Assembly (NCBI RefSeq): GCF_002583405.1
Contig: NZ_BCMJ01000008.1
Coordinates: forward strand, 1-64,000
DNA length: 64,000 nucleotides
Source of the DNA: Secundilactobacillus silagincola
GTDB lineage: Bacteria; Bacillota; Bacilli; Lactobacillales; Lactobacillaceae
Reading direction: 5' to 3'
Part shown: piece by piece, positions 24,943 through 34,382 of the stretch
Numbering within the stretch: the first letter of the stretch is position 1
Layout: each line of letters opens with the position of its first letter
Program-made: the position numbers and the translations under genes
The notes under the pieces: model-generated
Databases searched by the model: none
What the model was told of the DNA's origin: nothing
The model's input: only the letters and a program-made list of their open reading frames with translations

Positions 24943-27300
24943 TTAAAGCTTAACGATGGTCGACCCATCACCACCAGCATTAGCCGGTGAAAAACCAAAG
25001 GACTTGATCCTTGGATTAGACTGCAGGTATTCAGTAACACCCTTTCGCAGTGCACCAGTCCCTTTTCCGTGAATGATGGTGACTGACGGATAGCCTGCCA
25101 AAAGAGCTGAATCAATGAACCGATCAACCTCTGCCATGGCCTCTTCGTAGCGGTGTCCCCGTAAATCTAAGGTCGGTGATACACCATTAGAACGAGTTCG
25201 GGTAACCGTTGCTCGCGGTTTCGGTGCTTGCTTTTCAGGTGCTGCCCGTTCCAGATCAGTATCCTCAATCTTCATCTTCAAGATGCCCATTTGGACTTCA
25301 AAGTGATGATTATCGATTTTATCCATAATCACACCTCGTTGACCATAGGACCGCACCACGACTTCATCACCAATTTTGAAGTTGTGCCGCTTCTTTTCAC
25401 GGTTTAAGACCCGGTTCTTCTTCAGGCGCTGATCCTGCTGTAAGGCGTTAATTTGGCCTTTAGCATCAATTAACTGGTCTTCCTTAATTACTGTCTTGCC
25501 CGCTTTAAGTTGCTTCTTACGGATATCTTTGATGATCTCATCCGCACGCAACCGCGTCTTTTCCACCAGCTTATTGGCATCGTCTTTAGCCTGCTCCATC
25601 AGCTGATCTTTTTGTTTCAGATAACCGTCAAACTTATCTTTCAAATCTTTTTCTAGCTGCTCTGCTTCCGCCAAGTTTTTGGCAGCTGCTGTAGCATCTA
25701 AATCAGCCTGCCGCTTTTGAGCCGTTAAATCAGCAATCATATTATTCAAATCTTGACTGTCATCATCAGTCAGACTACGAGCTTCATCGATAATGGTCGA
25801 TTCAAGTCCCAAACGTGTCGCAATTTCCAAAGCATTACTGCGTCCCGGAATACCAATTAGCAATCGATACGTTGGTTTCAAAGTTTCAGTATCGAACTCC
25901 ATGCTGGCATTGATTGTTTCCGGTCGATTATACCCATAGGCTTTTAATTCAGGATAGTGGGTCGTTGCAATGACTTCGCTGCCCATAGCGCCGATTTTAT
26001 CCAAAATAGCCATTGCCAGTGCTGCCCCTTCTTGCGGATCAGTCCCAGCGCCCAGTTCATCCACCAAGATCAAACTGTGATCACTGGCAGCGCCTAATAT
26101 TGACACGATATTTTCAATATGGGACGAGAAGGTACTTAAATTTTGTTCAATCGACTGATCATCACCGATATCAGCAAACACTTCGTCAAATAAACCAACT
26201 TGTGAATGCTCATCCGCAGAAATAAAAAGACCGGACTGGGCCATCAACTGAGTGAGACCAACCGTTTTAAGCGTAATGGTTTTCCCACCAGTGTTTGGTC
26301 CAGTGACAATAATTGCCTTGTAATCCTTACCTAAAGCAATATCATTGGCAACAACTCTTTTAGGATCGATCAAGGGATGACGCGCTTGACGTAGCGCAAT
26401 CTGGTTTTCCGGTGACAAGATTGGCTCCGTCGCTTTTAAATCGTGCGCATAACGCGCCTTTGCGTTAACAAAGTCTAAATGTCCCAGAATTGTTGCGTTA
26501 TTCTGAATATCTTCTTGATAAGGTCGAAGTAAATTGGACAATTCCAATAAAATTCGCCGTTCTTCTTGCCGCTCAGCGATTTGTGATTCACGTAGCTGAT
26601 TATTCTTACTAACCACTGATTCTGGCTCAATGTAGAGTGTTTGACCACTGGCACTTTGGTCGTGGACAATACCGCCGAAATGCTGCTTATACTCTGCCTT
26701 GACTGGCAAAACGTACCGATCATCACGGATCGTCACCAAAGTATCACTCAAATACTTGGCGTTTTTACCCCGGGTATAGCCCGCCATCTGATCACGAATC
26801 GTGCCTTCAAAATTATTGATCTGGCGCCTAATTCGGCGTAATTCCGGTGAAGCTTCATCGGTTAGACGACCATTATCTTCCAATGACACACTTAACCGCC
26901 GACTCACATCGGGTAAATGAACTAACTGTCCGACCACGTCGTACAAGCGACGCAGTTCAACCGGACGCTGGTTTAAATCATCAAAGAACCCAATTACCGA
27001 CTGAACCGTTTTTAGGACCTGGCTGATTTGCGCCAACTCAGTCCCGCTTAACGTCCCTTCAATCGCCAATCGTTTTAAGTGCGGACTGACATCGGCCAAC
27101 TTAGGAATCGGAATACCACTTTCTAGCCGGTAAATATCTGCCCCATCTTTAGTTTCGTCAATCTGTTCTTGAACCCAGTCGAGATTACTGCTGGGCTCCA
27201 ATTTTTTTAACTCGGCATCACCCGCAGCAGAAACTAGATACTGTCTTAACTGCTGTTTGATTTGGTCATAGGCCATCGTTTTATAAATTTTGTTATTCAT
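24943..27300 (-). CDS. mutS2: MutS2 (endonuclease / ribosome-splitting ATPase)
   Basis: A 785-residue protein: N-terminal core and lever helices, the ABC-type ATPase (Walker A VTGPNTGGKTI, Walker B LILVDELGAGTDPQEGAALA), a long coiled coil (about residues 515-640), a KOW-like region and the C-terminal Smr nuclease domain (LDLRGHRYEEA, IIHGKGTGALRKGV). It lacks the mismatch-binding domain of MutS1. Family members suppress recombination or, in Bacillus, act on collided ribosomes. GGGAG precedes ATG 27300. It lies between zapA and trxA; no cvpA gene is found in the 71-base gap to zapA. Confidence 0.95.
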   Translation of the reverse strand: MNNKIYKTMAYDQIKQQLRQYLVSAAGDAELKKLEPSSNLDWVQEQIDETKDGADIYRLESGIPIPKLADVSPHLKRLAIEGTLSGTELAQISQVLKTVQSVIGFFDDLNQRPVELRRLYDVVGQLVHLPDVSRRLSVSLEDNGRLTDEASPELRRIRRQINNFEGTIRDQMAGYTRGKNAKYLSDTLVTIRDDRYVLPVKAEYKQHFGGIVHDQSASGQTLYIEPESVVSKNNQLRESQIAERQEERRILLELSNLLRPYQEDIQNNATILGHLDFVNAKARYAHDLKATEPILSPENQIALRQARHPLIDPKRVVANDIALGKDYKAIIVTGPNTGGKTITLKTVGLTQLMAQSGLFISADEHSQVGLFDEVFADIGDDQSIEQNLSTFSSHIENIVSILGAASDHSLILVDELGAGTDPQEGAALAMAILDKIGAMGSEVIATTHYPELKAYGYNRPETINASMEFDTETLKPTYRLLIGIPGRSNALEIATRLGLESTIIDEARSLTDDDSQDLNNMIADLTAQKRQADLDATAAAKNLAEAEQLEKDLKDKFDGYLKQKDQLMEQAKDDANKLVEKTRLRADEIIKDIRKKQLKAGKTVIKEDQLIDAKGQINALQQDQRLKKNRVLNREKKRHNFKIGDEVVVRSYGQRGVIMDKIDNHHFEVQMGILKMKIEDTDLERAAPEKQAPKPRATVTRTRSNGVSPTLDLRGHRYEEAMAEVDRFIDSALLAGYPSVTIIHGKGTGALRKGVTEYLQSNPRIKSFGFSPANAGGDGSTIVKL

Positions 27301-27371
27301 CGTTAACTCCCATAACTCAAATGCTGTTGTGACTCATGATGCTTACTGAAATCCGTTAAACCGTTTTAAAG

Positions 27372-27665
27372 CTAGGACTCAGGAGAACTTGTGTGATCAT
27401 CATCCTGATCCTGCTTTTTTAAGCGATCATAAGCTTCGGTCTTTTCTAATTGATCGGATATCGCGTTAAAAGCTAATAAAATCGAGGCTTCTTCCTTACT
27501 CATATCAGGTGCCAATTTTTTTAACTGCGCAAGCTGTTTATTCATCAAATCGGTAACAGCTTGCATATGAGCTTCGGTTCGATTGCCGACAATCGTATAA
27601 CTTTGACCGTCAATTACCGCTTTAAAGCGTCTGCGAGCTGGTTGTGGTTTTTTAGCGTTGTCCAA
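27372..27665 (-). CDS. zapA: Cell division protein ZapA
   Basis: A 97-residue cytosolic protein with the ZapA pattern RRFKAVIDGQSYTIVGN followed by a long coiled coil (MQAVTDLMNKQLAQLKKLAP). ZapA cross-links FtsZ filaments at the division ring. The start is TTG 27665, six bases after GGAGGTG; an ATG at 27698 lies in the arm of the hairpin upstream and lacks a ribosome site. First gene of the zapA-mutS2 unit. Confidence 0.88.
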   Translation of the reverse strand: MDNAKKPQPARRRFKAVIDGQSYTIVGNRTEAHMQAVTDLMNKQLAQLKKLAPDMSKEEASILLAFNAISDQLEKTEAYDRLKKQDQDDDHTSSPES

Positions 27666-27694
27666 ATGATTCACCTCCAGAGTCTCTATTAAAC

Positions 27695-27734
27695 TCATTT
27701 AGCCGCTGACCCAAACGGACCAGCGGCTAAATGA
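27695..27734. other. Perfect 14-bp hairpin without a T run
   Basis: TCATTTAGCCGCTG (27695-27708) and CAGCGGCTAAATGA (27721-27734) are perfect complements around a 12-base loop. Neither side has a T tract. It lies between yrzB and zapA, 30 bases before the zapA start, and may be a weak terminator, a processing site or a stabilising structure of the zapA message. Confidence 0.8.
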
Positions 27735-27785
27735 ACGAGGATGATATCAGACTTAAAGCTGGCATACCACCTCACTAATACTCAT

Positions 27786-28118
27786 CTACTTAGGATCTGG
27801 TACTCCCCAGTCTTGATCGGAAGCATCAGTACCGCCACCATTTAAGAAGGTGTTCAGCATTGACTCAACCATATCCCATTCATCATCGTTTTCGATTGGA
27901 ATCAAATCGCCGCCTTGTGGATCGGCAGGATCATCACCGTCTGCAAGTTGGTAAGCTTGAATGTCCACTTCTTCATCGTCAGCTTTACCAGCTGGATAAA
28001 GTAAAATGTAAGATTTGTTGTAGTCTGGTGATTTAAACGTAAACAGAACGTTATATAATTCCTCGTTGCCGTTTTCATCCACCATTGTAATTTGTTGTTC
28101 GTCGTTGTTTTCACTCAT
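27786..28118 (-). CDS. DUF1292 protein YrzB
   Basis: A 110-residue acidic cytosolic protein (UPF0473/DUF1292, YrzB). Motifs: ITMVDENGNEELYNVLFTF, YILLYPAG and the acidic DEWDMVESMLNTF. Function unknown, but it almost always follows ruvX and ireB, as here. ATG 28118 follows GAGG; the reading to 28133 would include that site. Its C-terminus is Gly/Asp-rich. Confidence 0.88.
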   Translation of the reverse strand: MSENNDEQQITMVDENGNEELYNVLFTFKSPDYNKSYILLYPAGKADDEEVDIQAYQLADGDDPADPQGGDLIPIENDDEWDMVESMLNTFLNGGGTDASDQDWGVPDPK

Positions 28119-28129
28119 GTTAGTCTGCC

Positions 28130-28570
28130 TCACTTTTCTTTTGTTAAAGGGCCTTTGCGATCCAAGTAGTTCTGAAGAATCAAGCTGGCTGCTAGCTTAT
28201 CGATCACTTTTTTGCGCTTTTTACGCGAAGTGTCTGCTTCTTCCACTAACATCCGTTCAGCCTCGACGGTGGTTAACCGTTCATCCTCAAAATCGACTGG
28301 TAAATCAAATGTTTGTTTCAATAATTCTCCATAATCTTGAGAAGCCTGGGCTCTAGGTCCCAGCGTGTTGTTCATGTTCTTCGGTAATCCTAAGACGAAA
28401 CCGGTCACTTCATAATGTTCAACCAGTTCCTTCACTCGGTCAATGCCAAACTGTTTTTCTTCTTCATTGATTCGAATGATCTCAATACCCTGCGCAGTCC
28501 AGCCGAGCATGTCACTCACCGCAACTCCGACAGTTCTTGAACCTACATCTAATCCCATTAATCTTATCAC
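28130..28570 (-). CDS. ruvX: RuvX/YqgF family nuclease
   Basis: A 146-residue RNase H-fold protein, annotated as putative Holliday junction resolvase and also linked to 16S rRNA 5' end maturation. Active-site motifs are [15 protein letters not shown] (first Asp), [15 protein letters not shown] and [13 protein letters not shown] (Asp-Glu), with a late Asp in [11 protein letters not shown]. The start is GTG 28570, overlapping the ireB stop (GTGA); ATG 28558 is less likely because family proteins open with MR(I/L)MGLD. Confidence 0.92.
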   Translation of the reverse strand: MIRLMGLDVGSRTVGVAVSDMLGWTAQGIEIIRINEEEKQFGIDRVKELVEHYEVTGFVLGLPKNMNNTLGPRAQASQDYGELLKQTFDLPVDFEDERLTTVEAERMLVEEADTSRKKRKKVIDKLAASLILQNYLDRKGPLTKEK

Positions 28571-28836
28571 TTAGTAGCCGTCCCATTCTCATTTAGGTAG
28601 AAGCGAACCAATTCTTCAATGATTTCGTCGCGCTCATGCTTACGAATCAAATTCCGGGCGTCGTTAATACGAGGAATGTAAGCCGGATCTCCGGATAACA
28701 GGTACCCGACGATCTGATTAATTGGATTATATCCCTTTTCCTCCAACGCTTGGTACACAGTCACCAATGTCTCATGAACATCTTTCGGCTTCTTATCACC
28801 GAAATCAAAATACATGGTTTTATCTAACGTACTCAT
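28567..28836 (-). CDS. IreB family phosphoprotein (YrzL/UPF0297)
   Basis: An 89-residue cytosolic protein with the family core [20 protein letters not shown] and [19 protein letters not shown]. In Enterococcus, IreB is phosphorylated by the Ser/Thr kinase IreK and restrains cephalosporin resistance. The start ATG 28836 is chosen from GGAGGTG directly upstream; an in-frame reading to 28941 would cross the promoter. It is the first gene of ireB-ruvX-yrzB, and alaS lies upstream on the same strand. Confidence 0.93.
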   Translation of the reverse strand: MSTLDKTMYFDFGDKKPKDVHETLVTVYQALEEKGYNPINQIVGYLLSGDPAYIPRINDARNLIRKHERDEIIEELVRFYLNENGTATK

Positions 28837-28867
28837 GATCACACCTCCACCAATGCTATTTGTTCTT

Positions 28868-28896
28868 ATTTTACCTAATATGGTCAAGAACGACAA
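28868..28896 (-). promoter_or_regulatory. Promoter of ireB operon
   Basis: Minus strand: -35 TTGTCG (28896-28891), 17-bp spacer, -10 TAAAAT (28873-28868), 32 bp before ATG 28836. Confidence 0.55.
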
Positions 28897-28980
28897 TGGT
28901 TGTGGAGCGTTGTAATTGGAATGAAATATATTAAACAGCAATTGAACGCTTTTTCAACCTAGTAAGTAAAGTCTAACACG

Positions 28981-31626
28981 TTAGCCTAAATTTGACAGCC
29001 ATTTTGCAGCTTCGGTCATGGCATCCTGCAAACCTGCTGGGTTCTTACCACCCGCCTGTGCGAGGTTTGGCCGGCCACCGCCGCCACCATTAATTTTTGG
29101 TGAAATCGCTTTGATTAAGTCACCGGCTTTAACACCGGCCTTAATAGTATCGTCATTGACGGCCACGATCAAGTTAGCCTTTTCGCCCACTTCAGCACCT
29201 AATACTAACACGTCGGATAATTCCTTTTGACGCCAAGTATCAGCCAGCTGACGCAACTGATCCATAGAGGAAACTTGAACCACACCGGTGATCAACTTTT
29301 TACCGTTAACATCTTGAACGTTATCAAAAATGGCACCGGCTTGTTGACTAGCAAGTTTCGCTTCCAAACTGTCCGCTTTATTCGACAACGTCTTAATTTG
29401 TTCTTGCAGTTGCTGAATCTTTACGGGAACATCTTCAACTTTTTGTGACTTCAATGTAGCAGCCGCATTCGTCAAGATTTGGTCGTGCTTTTCAAGGTAT
29501 TCGTAAGCATCACCCGCAGTGACGGCTTCGATTCGTCGAGTACCAGCACCGATACCCGTTTCCGAGGTGATCTTAAATAGACCCAGTTCGTTGGTATTCT
29601 TGACGTGAGTCCCACCACAAAATTCGATGGAGAAGTCGCCAACTGAAACCACCCGGACTTTGTCGCCATACTTGTCGCTAAATAGTGCAATGGCGCCCAT
29701 TTTCTTACCGGTTTCTTGGTCAGTCACCGTAGTTGTCACAGGGATTTCTTCAAAAATCTTCTCATTAACGATGGCTTCTACCTTGGCGAGATCTTCTTCA
29801 GTAACTTGACCAAAGTGGGTAAAATCAAACCGCAAATAGTTTGGTTCAACCAGTGAACCTGCTTGCTGCGTATGACCACCGAACACGTTTCTCAATGCTT
29901 GATCCAACAGGTGAGTTGCCGTATGGTTTTTCTCAACTTTACTGTGAAAATGAGCATCGACTTTAAGCGTCATTTGGTCGCCAACTTTAATACCGCGGTG
30001 CAGCTTCAAAGTGTGCAGGTTTTGACCATTTGGTGCATGTTGCACGTCTTCAACGGTGGCAATTAAATTGCCGTTTTCGTCTAAAACATCACCCTTATCA
30101 GCAACTTGACCGCCCATTTCAGCATAGAACGGTGTCTTGTCAAAAATGACTTGGGCAACTTCGCCTTCAGTAGCATCCGTTAACTTTCCGTCAGCCACGA
30201 TGTCCGTTATTTTAGCATTTTTAACTTCTAACTGCGTGTAACCAACGTATTCACTTGGTGATTTAACGCCAACTAAAACATCGGATTGCACACCCATTGA
30301 GTTATCGGTATTACGGGCTTTACGGGCGCGATCCCGTTGCTTCTTCATTTCAGCCTTAAAACCGTCCTCATCAACTGTAATATGATCGTCAAAAGCGTAT
30401 TCCCGGGTAAGTTCAACTGGGAACCCATAAGTATCGTAAAGTTTGAAGGCTTCTGCACCATCGATTTCAGACTTGCCGCTCTTCTTGGTTTCAGCAATCA
30501 ATGAGTTCAGTAAATTCAACCCATCAGACAAGGTTTCGTTAAAGCGATCTTCTTCAGACTTCACAACTTGAGCGATATAATCACTGTTTTGCAGCACTTC
30601 AGGATAGTAAGCCTTCATTGCTTCACCAACGACGGGAACCAGTTTGTAAAGGAAAGCACCTTGAATACCAAGTTTTTGGCCATTGACAACGGCCCGTCTG
30701 ATCAAGCGACGAATAACGTAGCCACGGCCTTCATTAGAAGGTAAGGCACCGTCCCCGATAGCAAACGTAATGGCTCTAGAGTGGTCAGCAATCACCTTGA
30801 ACGAAATATCTAGTTTAGGATCCTGACCATACTTTTTACCGTCACTGTATGATTCAGTAGCGTGAATCATTGGTAAGAAGAGGTCAGTTTCAAAGTTCGT
30901 TTTGGCATTTTGGAAAACGGAAACCACTCGTTCCAGCCCCATCCCAGTATCAATGTTTTTACGTGGTAATGGCTTGTACGAGCCATCTGGTTCATGGTTG
31001 AACTGTGAGAACACAATGTTCCAGATTTCCAAGTAACGTTCGTTTTCACCGCCAGGATAGTTTTCTGGATCATCTTCAGCCAAGTTATTAAAAGATTGGC
31101 CACGATCGTAGAAAATTTCACTATCTGGACCTGAAGGACCCTCACCGATGTCCCAGAAGTTATCTTCTTGCTCCACAATATGATCTGGTGCCACGCCTAC
31201 TTCTTCCCAGCGCTTCTTAGCAGCATCATCTTCTGGATAAACGGTAATGTACAATTTTTCTGGATCCCAGCCAAACCAGTCATCGGAAGTTAACAGTTCC
31301 CAAGCCCAGGCAATAGCTTCATCCTTGAAATAATCACCAACTGAAAAATTACCGAGCATTTCAAATAAGGTATGGTGTCGAGCAGTCCGGCCAACGTTTT
31401 CAATATCGTTAGTCCGAATAGACTTTTGAGAACTGGTCATCCGTGGGTTCTTTGGCACAACGGAACCGTTAAAATAGTTCTTCATGGTGGCAACACCTGA
31501 GTTGATCCATAGCAAAGTTGGATCATCAACTGGCACTAGTGAAGCACTAGGCATGATTGTGTGACCCTTGCTCTTAAAGAAATCCAGATACATCTGGCGA
31601 ATTTCACTGCTGCTTAATTTTTTCAA
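28981..31626 (-). CDS. alaS: Alanyl-tRNA synthetase
   Basis: An 881-residue class II synthetase that charges tRNA-Ala. The catalytic core includes MPSASLVPVDDPTLLWINSG, RMTSSQKSIRTNDIENVG and TLFEMLGNFSVGDYF. The editing domain has HTATHLLDQAL and CGGTHV zinc-binding motifs, and a DHHA1-type C-terminal domain ends with GGGGGRPNLAQAGG. Length is normal. It starts at TTG 31626 with AAGGAG seven bases upstream. Expression is under an upstream T-box leader that reads tRNA-Ala charging. Confidence 0.97.
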   Translation of the reverse strand: MKKLSSSEIRQMYLDFFKSKGHTIMPSASLVPVDDPTLLWINSGVATMKNYFNGSVVPKNPRMTSSQKSIRTNDIENVGRTARHHTLFEMLGNFSVGDYFKDEAIAWAWELLTSDDWFGWDPEKLYITVYPEDDAAKKRWEEVGVAPDHIVEQEDNFWDIGEGPSGPDSEIFYDRGQSFNNLAEDDPENYPGGENERYLEIWNIVFSQFNHEPDGSYKPLPRKNIDTGMGLERVVSVFQNAKTNFETDLFLPMIHATESYSDGKKYGQDPKLDISFKVIADHSRAITFAIGDGALPSNEGRGYVIRRLIRRAVVNGQKLGIQGAFLYKLVPVVGEAMKAYYPEVLQNSDYIAQVVKSEEDRFNETLSDGLNLLNSLIAETKKSGKSEIDGAEAFKLYDTYGFPVELTREYAFDDHITVDEDGFKAEMKKQRDRARKARNTDNSMGVQSDVLVGVKSPSEYVGYTQLEVKNAKITDIVADGKLTDATEGEVAQVIFDKTPFYAEMGGQVADKGDVLDENGNLIATVEDVQHAPNGQNLHTLKLHRGIKVGDQMTLKVDAHFHSKVEKNHTATHLLDQALRNVFGGHTQQAGSLVEPNYLRFDFTHFGQVTEEDLAKVEAIVNEKIFEEIPVTTTVTDQETGKKMGAIALFSDKYGDKVRVVSVGDFSIEFCGGTHVKNTNELGLFKITSETGIGAGTRRIEAVTAGDAYEYLEKHDQILTNAAATLKSQKVEDVPVKIQQLQEQIKTLSNKADSLEAKLASQQAGAIFDNVQDVNGKKLITGVVQVSSMDQLRQLADTWRQKELSDVLVLGAEVGEKANLIVAVNDDTIKAGVKAGDLIKAISPKINGGGGGRPNLAQAGGKNPAGLQDAMTEAAKWLSNLG

Positions 31627-31650
31627 TATCTTTCTCCTTTTTAAAATAAT

Positions 31651-31857
31651 AAAACACCGCTGCTAGTAAAGACGCCATAGACGCGGTACCACTTTACTTG
31701 CAACGATGTTTGATCGTTTACCTCTTAAGGCTCAATGCGCTGAGCAACGGTTATTTAATTCTTTACAAGGGAGCACTCAGCATGGGAATCGTTTTTCACA
31801 TCAGCCAAAACGTTTCTTAAAAGTCCGGCCGCTAAGCATATCCTCGCAATTAATACG
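31651..31857 (-). promoter_or_regulatory. T-box riboswitch controlling alaS
   Basis: The minus-strand leader of about 207 bases contains the T-box sequence AAAGTGGTACCGCG (31695-31682). AGTAAAG and CTTTACT around it can form the antiterminator, whereas ACCGC (31688-31684) and GCGGT (31660-31656), followed by GTTTTATTATTTT, form the terminator. The bulge UGGU would pair with an ACCA tRNA end, as expected for discriminator A73 of tRNA-Ala. Uncharged tRNA-Ala would favour read-through into alaS. The specifier codon was not placed with certainty. Confidence 0.9.
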
Positions 31858-31863
31858 CATATT

Positions 31864-31892
31864 AGTATACATTTTTTACAAAATTCATGCAA
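31864..31892 (-). promoter_or_regulatory. Promoter of alaS T-box leader
   Basis: Minus strand: -35 TTGCAT (31892-31887), 17-bp spacer, -10 TATACT (31869-31864), placed so that transcription starts at the beginning of the T-box leader. Confidence 0.8.
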
Positions 31893-31927
31893 CCTGCTTT
31901 ACCATATCGATTAAGCAAGTTCGCAGA

Positions 31928-33289
31928 TTATTTGTAACGCTGTGATGAAGCTTTTTTGTTCTTTCGATTGGTTCGGTTCTTTTGACGCATTTCAACACGG
32001 TGTTCAAACCATTGTTCCTTAGAAATCGCCTTTTTGATGTTCTTCTTGTAGCCTGGTTTGACAGTCCTCTTTTTCTTCTGAATTCTACCCGCCAATGAGC
32101 CAGAAATCTTCTTTGCTCGAGGGCCACGCTTCTTACGCCGGTTACGGTCAAAGGAATCAACAACTTCGCCATTCTTGATCTGCTTGGGTTTAAACACGAT
32201 CCCCATATCTTCAAGTTCCTGAATCTGTTCTTCTTGATCAGGCGTGTAAAAAGTAATGGCTGTTCCTGGCAAGCCTTTCCGACCCGTCCGGCCGACCCGG
32301 TGAATAAAGTAATCGAGGTCGTCAGGAATACCATCGTTGATCACGTGGGAAACGCCATCGATATCAATGCCTCGAGCGGCTAAATCAGTAGCCACCACAA
32401 ATTGGAAGTCCAGGTTTTGAATCTCACGCATCACCCGTTTACGCTGCCGGGCTGGAACGTCACCGTGGATCACAGCAACCTTTAAGCCTTGTGCTTTAAG
32501 GTAATCGGCAATTTCTACTACTCGTTGCTTGGTGTTAGCAAAAACCAAAGCTAAATAGGGTTCACCCATGGTCAGCAACTGATAGATCAACTCGTTCTTC
32601 GAGTGACCCTTCGTTGGTAGCAACCAGTTATCAATGGTCGGACTGATCACTGACTTAACTGGGATTTCTTCTACCACTGGATTGTCCATGTATTTCTTCA
32701 AAAATGGCCGTAACTTGGCAGGAATCGTTGCTGAAAAGACCATCATTTGCAAGCGTTCAGGCATTCTTGCAGCAATTTGATCAACGTCAGCTAAGAAACC
32801 TAAATCAAGGGTCATATCCGCTTCATCCACAACAAATTGCGCAGCCGTATGCACGTCGAGCGCACCGTTTTTAATTAAATCACGAATTCGTCCTGGTGTG
32901 CCAATGACTAATTCGGGCTGTTCACGTTCCAATTTTTCAATTTGACGTTTCTTATCCGTACCACCGACGTAGTTACCGATCCGAATGGGCTGAGGACTGT
33001 GCTTAGCCAATTGCTTCGCATCCCCATAAATTTGATAAGCCAATTCACGGCTAGGTGTTGTAATGACTGCTTGAACTTCGTGGGTCTCTGGGTCTAACGC
33101 ATCGAAAATTGGTAGCAAAAAGGCGTGGGTCTTCCCGCTACCTGTTTCTGACTGACCAATCACACTCTTTCCGGCGCGGATCACGGGAATCAATTTTTCT
33201 TGAATCCCGGTTGGTTCTGTGAAACCGAGTTCTGCCACTGCCTCGTTTAAAAAGGGCTTTAAACCGAACTCTTCAAAAGTTTGACTCAT
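31928..33289 (-). CDS. cshB: DEAD-box RNA helicase CshB
   Basis: A 453-residue ATP-dependent RNA helicase. Q motif region FEEFGLKPFLNEA...GIQEKLIP, motif I SETGSGKT, Ia PSRELAYQ, II VDEAD, III FSAT, V ATDLAARGIDI and VI HRVGRTGRKG are all intact. A Lys/Arg-rich tail of about 80 residues follows, the usual RNA-binding end of the CshB (YqfR) group, which works in cold adaptation and ribosome assembly. AAGGAG precedes ATG 33289. It begins one base after the nrnA stop, so the two form an operon. Confidence 0.92.
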   Translation of the reverse strand: MSQTFEEFGLKPFLNEAVAELGFTEPTGIQEKLIPVIRAGKSVIGQSETGSGKTHAFLLPIFDALDPETHEVQAVITTPSRELAYQIYGDAKQLAKHSPQPIRIGNYVGGTDKKRQIEKLEREQPELVIGTPGRIRDLIKNGALDVHTAAQFVVDEADMTLDLGFLADVDQIAARMPERLQMMVFSATIPAKLRPFLKKYMDNPVVEEIPVKSVISPTIDNWLLPTKGHSKNELIYQLLTMGEPYLALVFANTKQRVVEIADYLKAQGLKVAVIHGDVPARQRKRVMREIQNLDFQFVVATDLAARGIDIDGVSHVINDGIPDDLDYFIHRVGRTGRKGLPGTAITFYTPDQEEQIQELEDMGIVFKPKQIKNGEVVDSFDRNRRKKRGPRAKKISGSLAGRIQKKKRTVKPGYKKNIKKAISKEQWFEHRVEMRQKNRTNRKNKKASSQRYK

Positions 33290-33290
33290 G

Positions 33291-34250
33291 TTATTCTCCT
33301 TGTTTTGACAATAGGGCGTCTAGTTCTTTAACGACTTGCTTGATTTCATCATCGTCGTGAGCCACGGCACCGCTGGCTAAAGCGTGTCCGCCGCCACCGT
33401 GTCGCTTCGCTAATTCATTAATGGCTGGACCCTTTGACCGTAACCGAATCCGGTAAGTGTGGTCTTTAGATTCCACGAAAATTGCCCAAGCAGAAACTTC
33501 CTTCAGCCGGCCTGGTAATGGCACAACTGAACTGGTAGATTCATCCCCGAGTTTGAAGGGTTCCAATACCTCATCACTCAGTTTGATATACGCTGCACCA
33601 CTGGGTAAAATGGTTAAGTTTTCGTAGACGTAAGCTGATAGTCGCGCTAACGGAATTGAAATTTCGTCTTCTTTTTGATTAACATCACTGGCAGAAAAAT
33701 CGAACTGCATTAACTCACCAGCTACTTTCATAGTGTGGGTTGAGGTTGATGGATACATGAATCGGCCTGTATCACCGACGATACCAGCATACAGCACCCT
33801 GGCAGCTTCAGCCGTGCAAGTCAATTCTGGCTGCATCGCAGTATAAAAATCGAAGACTAACTCTGACGTGCTGGAAGCCTCTGGTGATACCCACATTGGA
33901 TCGCCAAACTGGTCATCGTTAGGATGATGATCAATTTTAATCAGCTGGTCACCCTTGCTGTAGCGGTCATCGTCAATTCGCGGCTGATTAGCCGTATCCA
34001 AAACAAGTACCAACGCGTCCTTATACACATCATCTTCGATCGTATCCGTTTTGCCTAACCAATCGAAACCAGGGTATTGTTTACCAACCGCATAGATTTT
34101 TTTATCAGGAAAACTGGCTTTTAAAATCCCTGCTAACCCCATCTGAGAACCGATTGCGTCTGGGTCTGGCCGTTGGTGTCTATGAATAATAATCGTTTGA
34201 TGTTGTTTGATTGCCTTTAATATTTCAGTCTGTGTTTCTTTTAATGTCAT
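33291..34250 (-). CDS. nrnA: Bifunctional oligoribonuclease/pAp phosphatase NrnA
   Basis: A 319-residue DHH/DHHA1 phosphoesterase that degrades short RNA, including cyclic-dinucleotide products such as pApA, and dephosphorylates pAp. Motifs: IIIHRHQRPDPDAIGSQ (HxxxPDxD), LVLDTANQPR, LIKIDHHPND (DHH) and the C-terminal GGGGHALASGA. The start is ATG 34250; the GTG at 34262 is part of its ribosome site. First gene of nrnA-cshB. With CbpB in this window, it suits a cyclic di-AMP signalling organism. Confidence 0.93.
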   Translation of the reverse strand: MTLKETQTEILKAIKQHQTIIIHRHQRPDPDAIGSQMGLAGILKASFPDKKIYAVGKQYPGFDWLGKTDTIEDDVYKDALVLVLDTANQPRIDDDRYSKGDQLIKIDHHPNDDQFGDPMWVSPEASSTSELVFDFYTAMQPELTCTAEAARVLYAGIVGDTGRFMYPSTSTHTMKVAGELMQFDFSASDVNQKEDEISIPLARLSAYVYENLTILPSGAAYIKLSDEVLEPFKLGDESTSSVVPLPGRLKEVSAWAIFVESKDHTYRIRLRSKGPAINELAKRHGGGGHALASGAVAHDDDEIKQVVKELDALLSKQGE

Positions 34251-34288
34251 GCTGAGTATCACCTTTCAACTCGCTTAGTCGTCCTATC

Positions 34289-34317
34289 AGTATAAGTTGT
34301 CTAGTCACCGAAAGCAA
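34289..34317 (-). promoter_or_regulatory. Promoter of nrnA-cshB
   Basis: Minus strand: -35 TTGCTT (34317-34312), 17-bp spacer, -10 TATACT (34294-34289), 39 bp before ATG 34250. Confidence 0.7.
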
Positions 34318-34382
34318 GAAGCCATAACGAATGACTTAAAAATTATTTACCTGTAAATCATAACTCAAATCTGCCATTTTTG

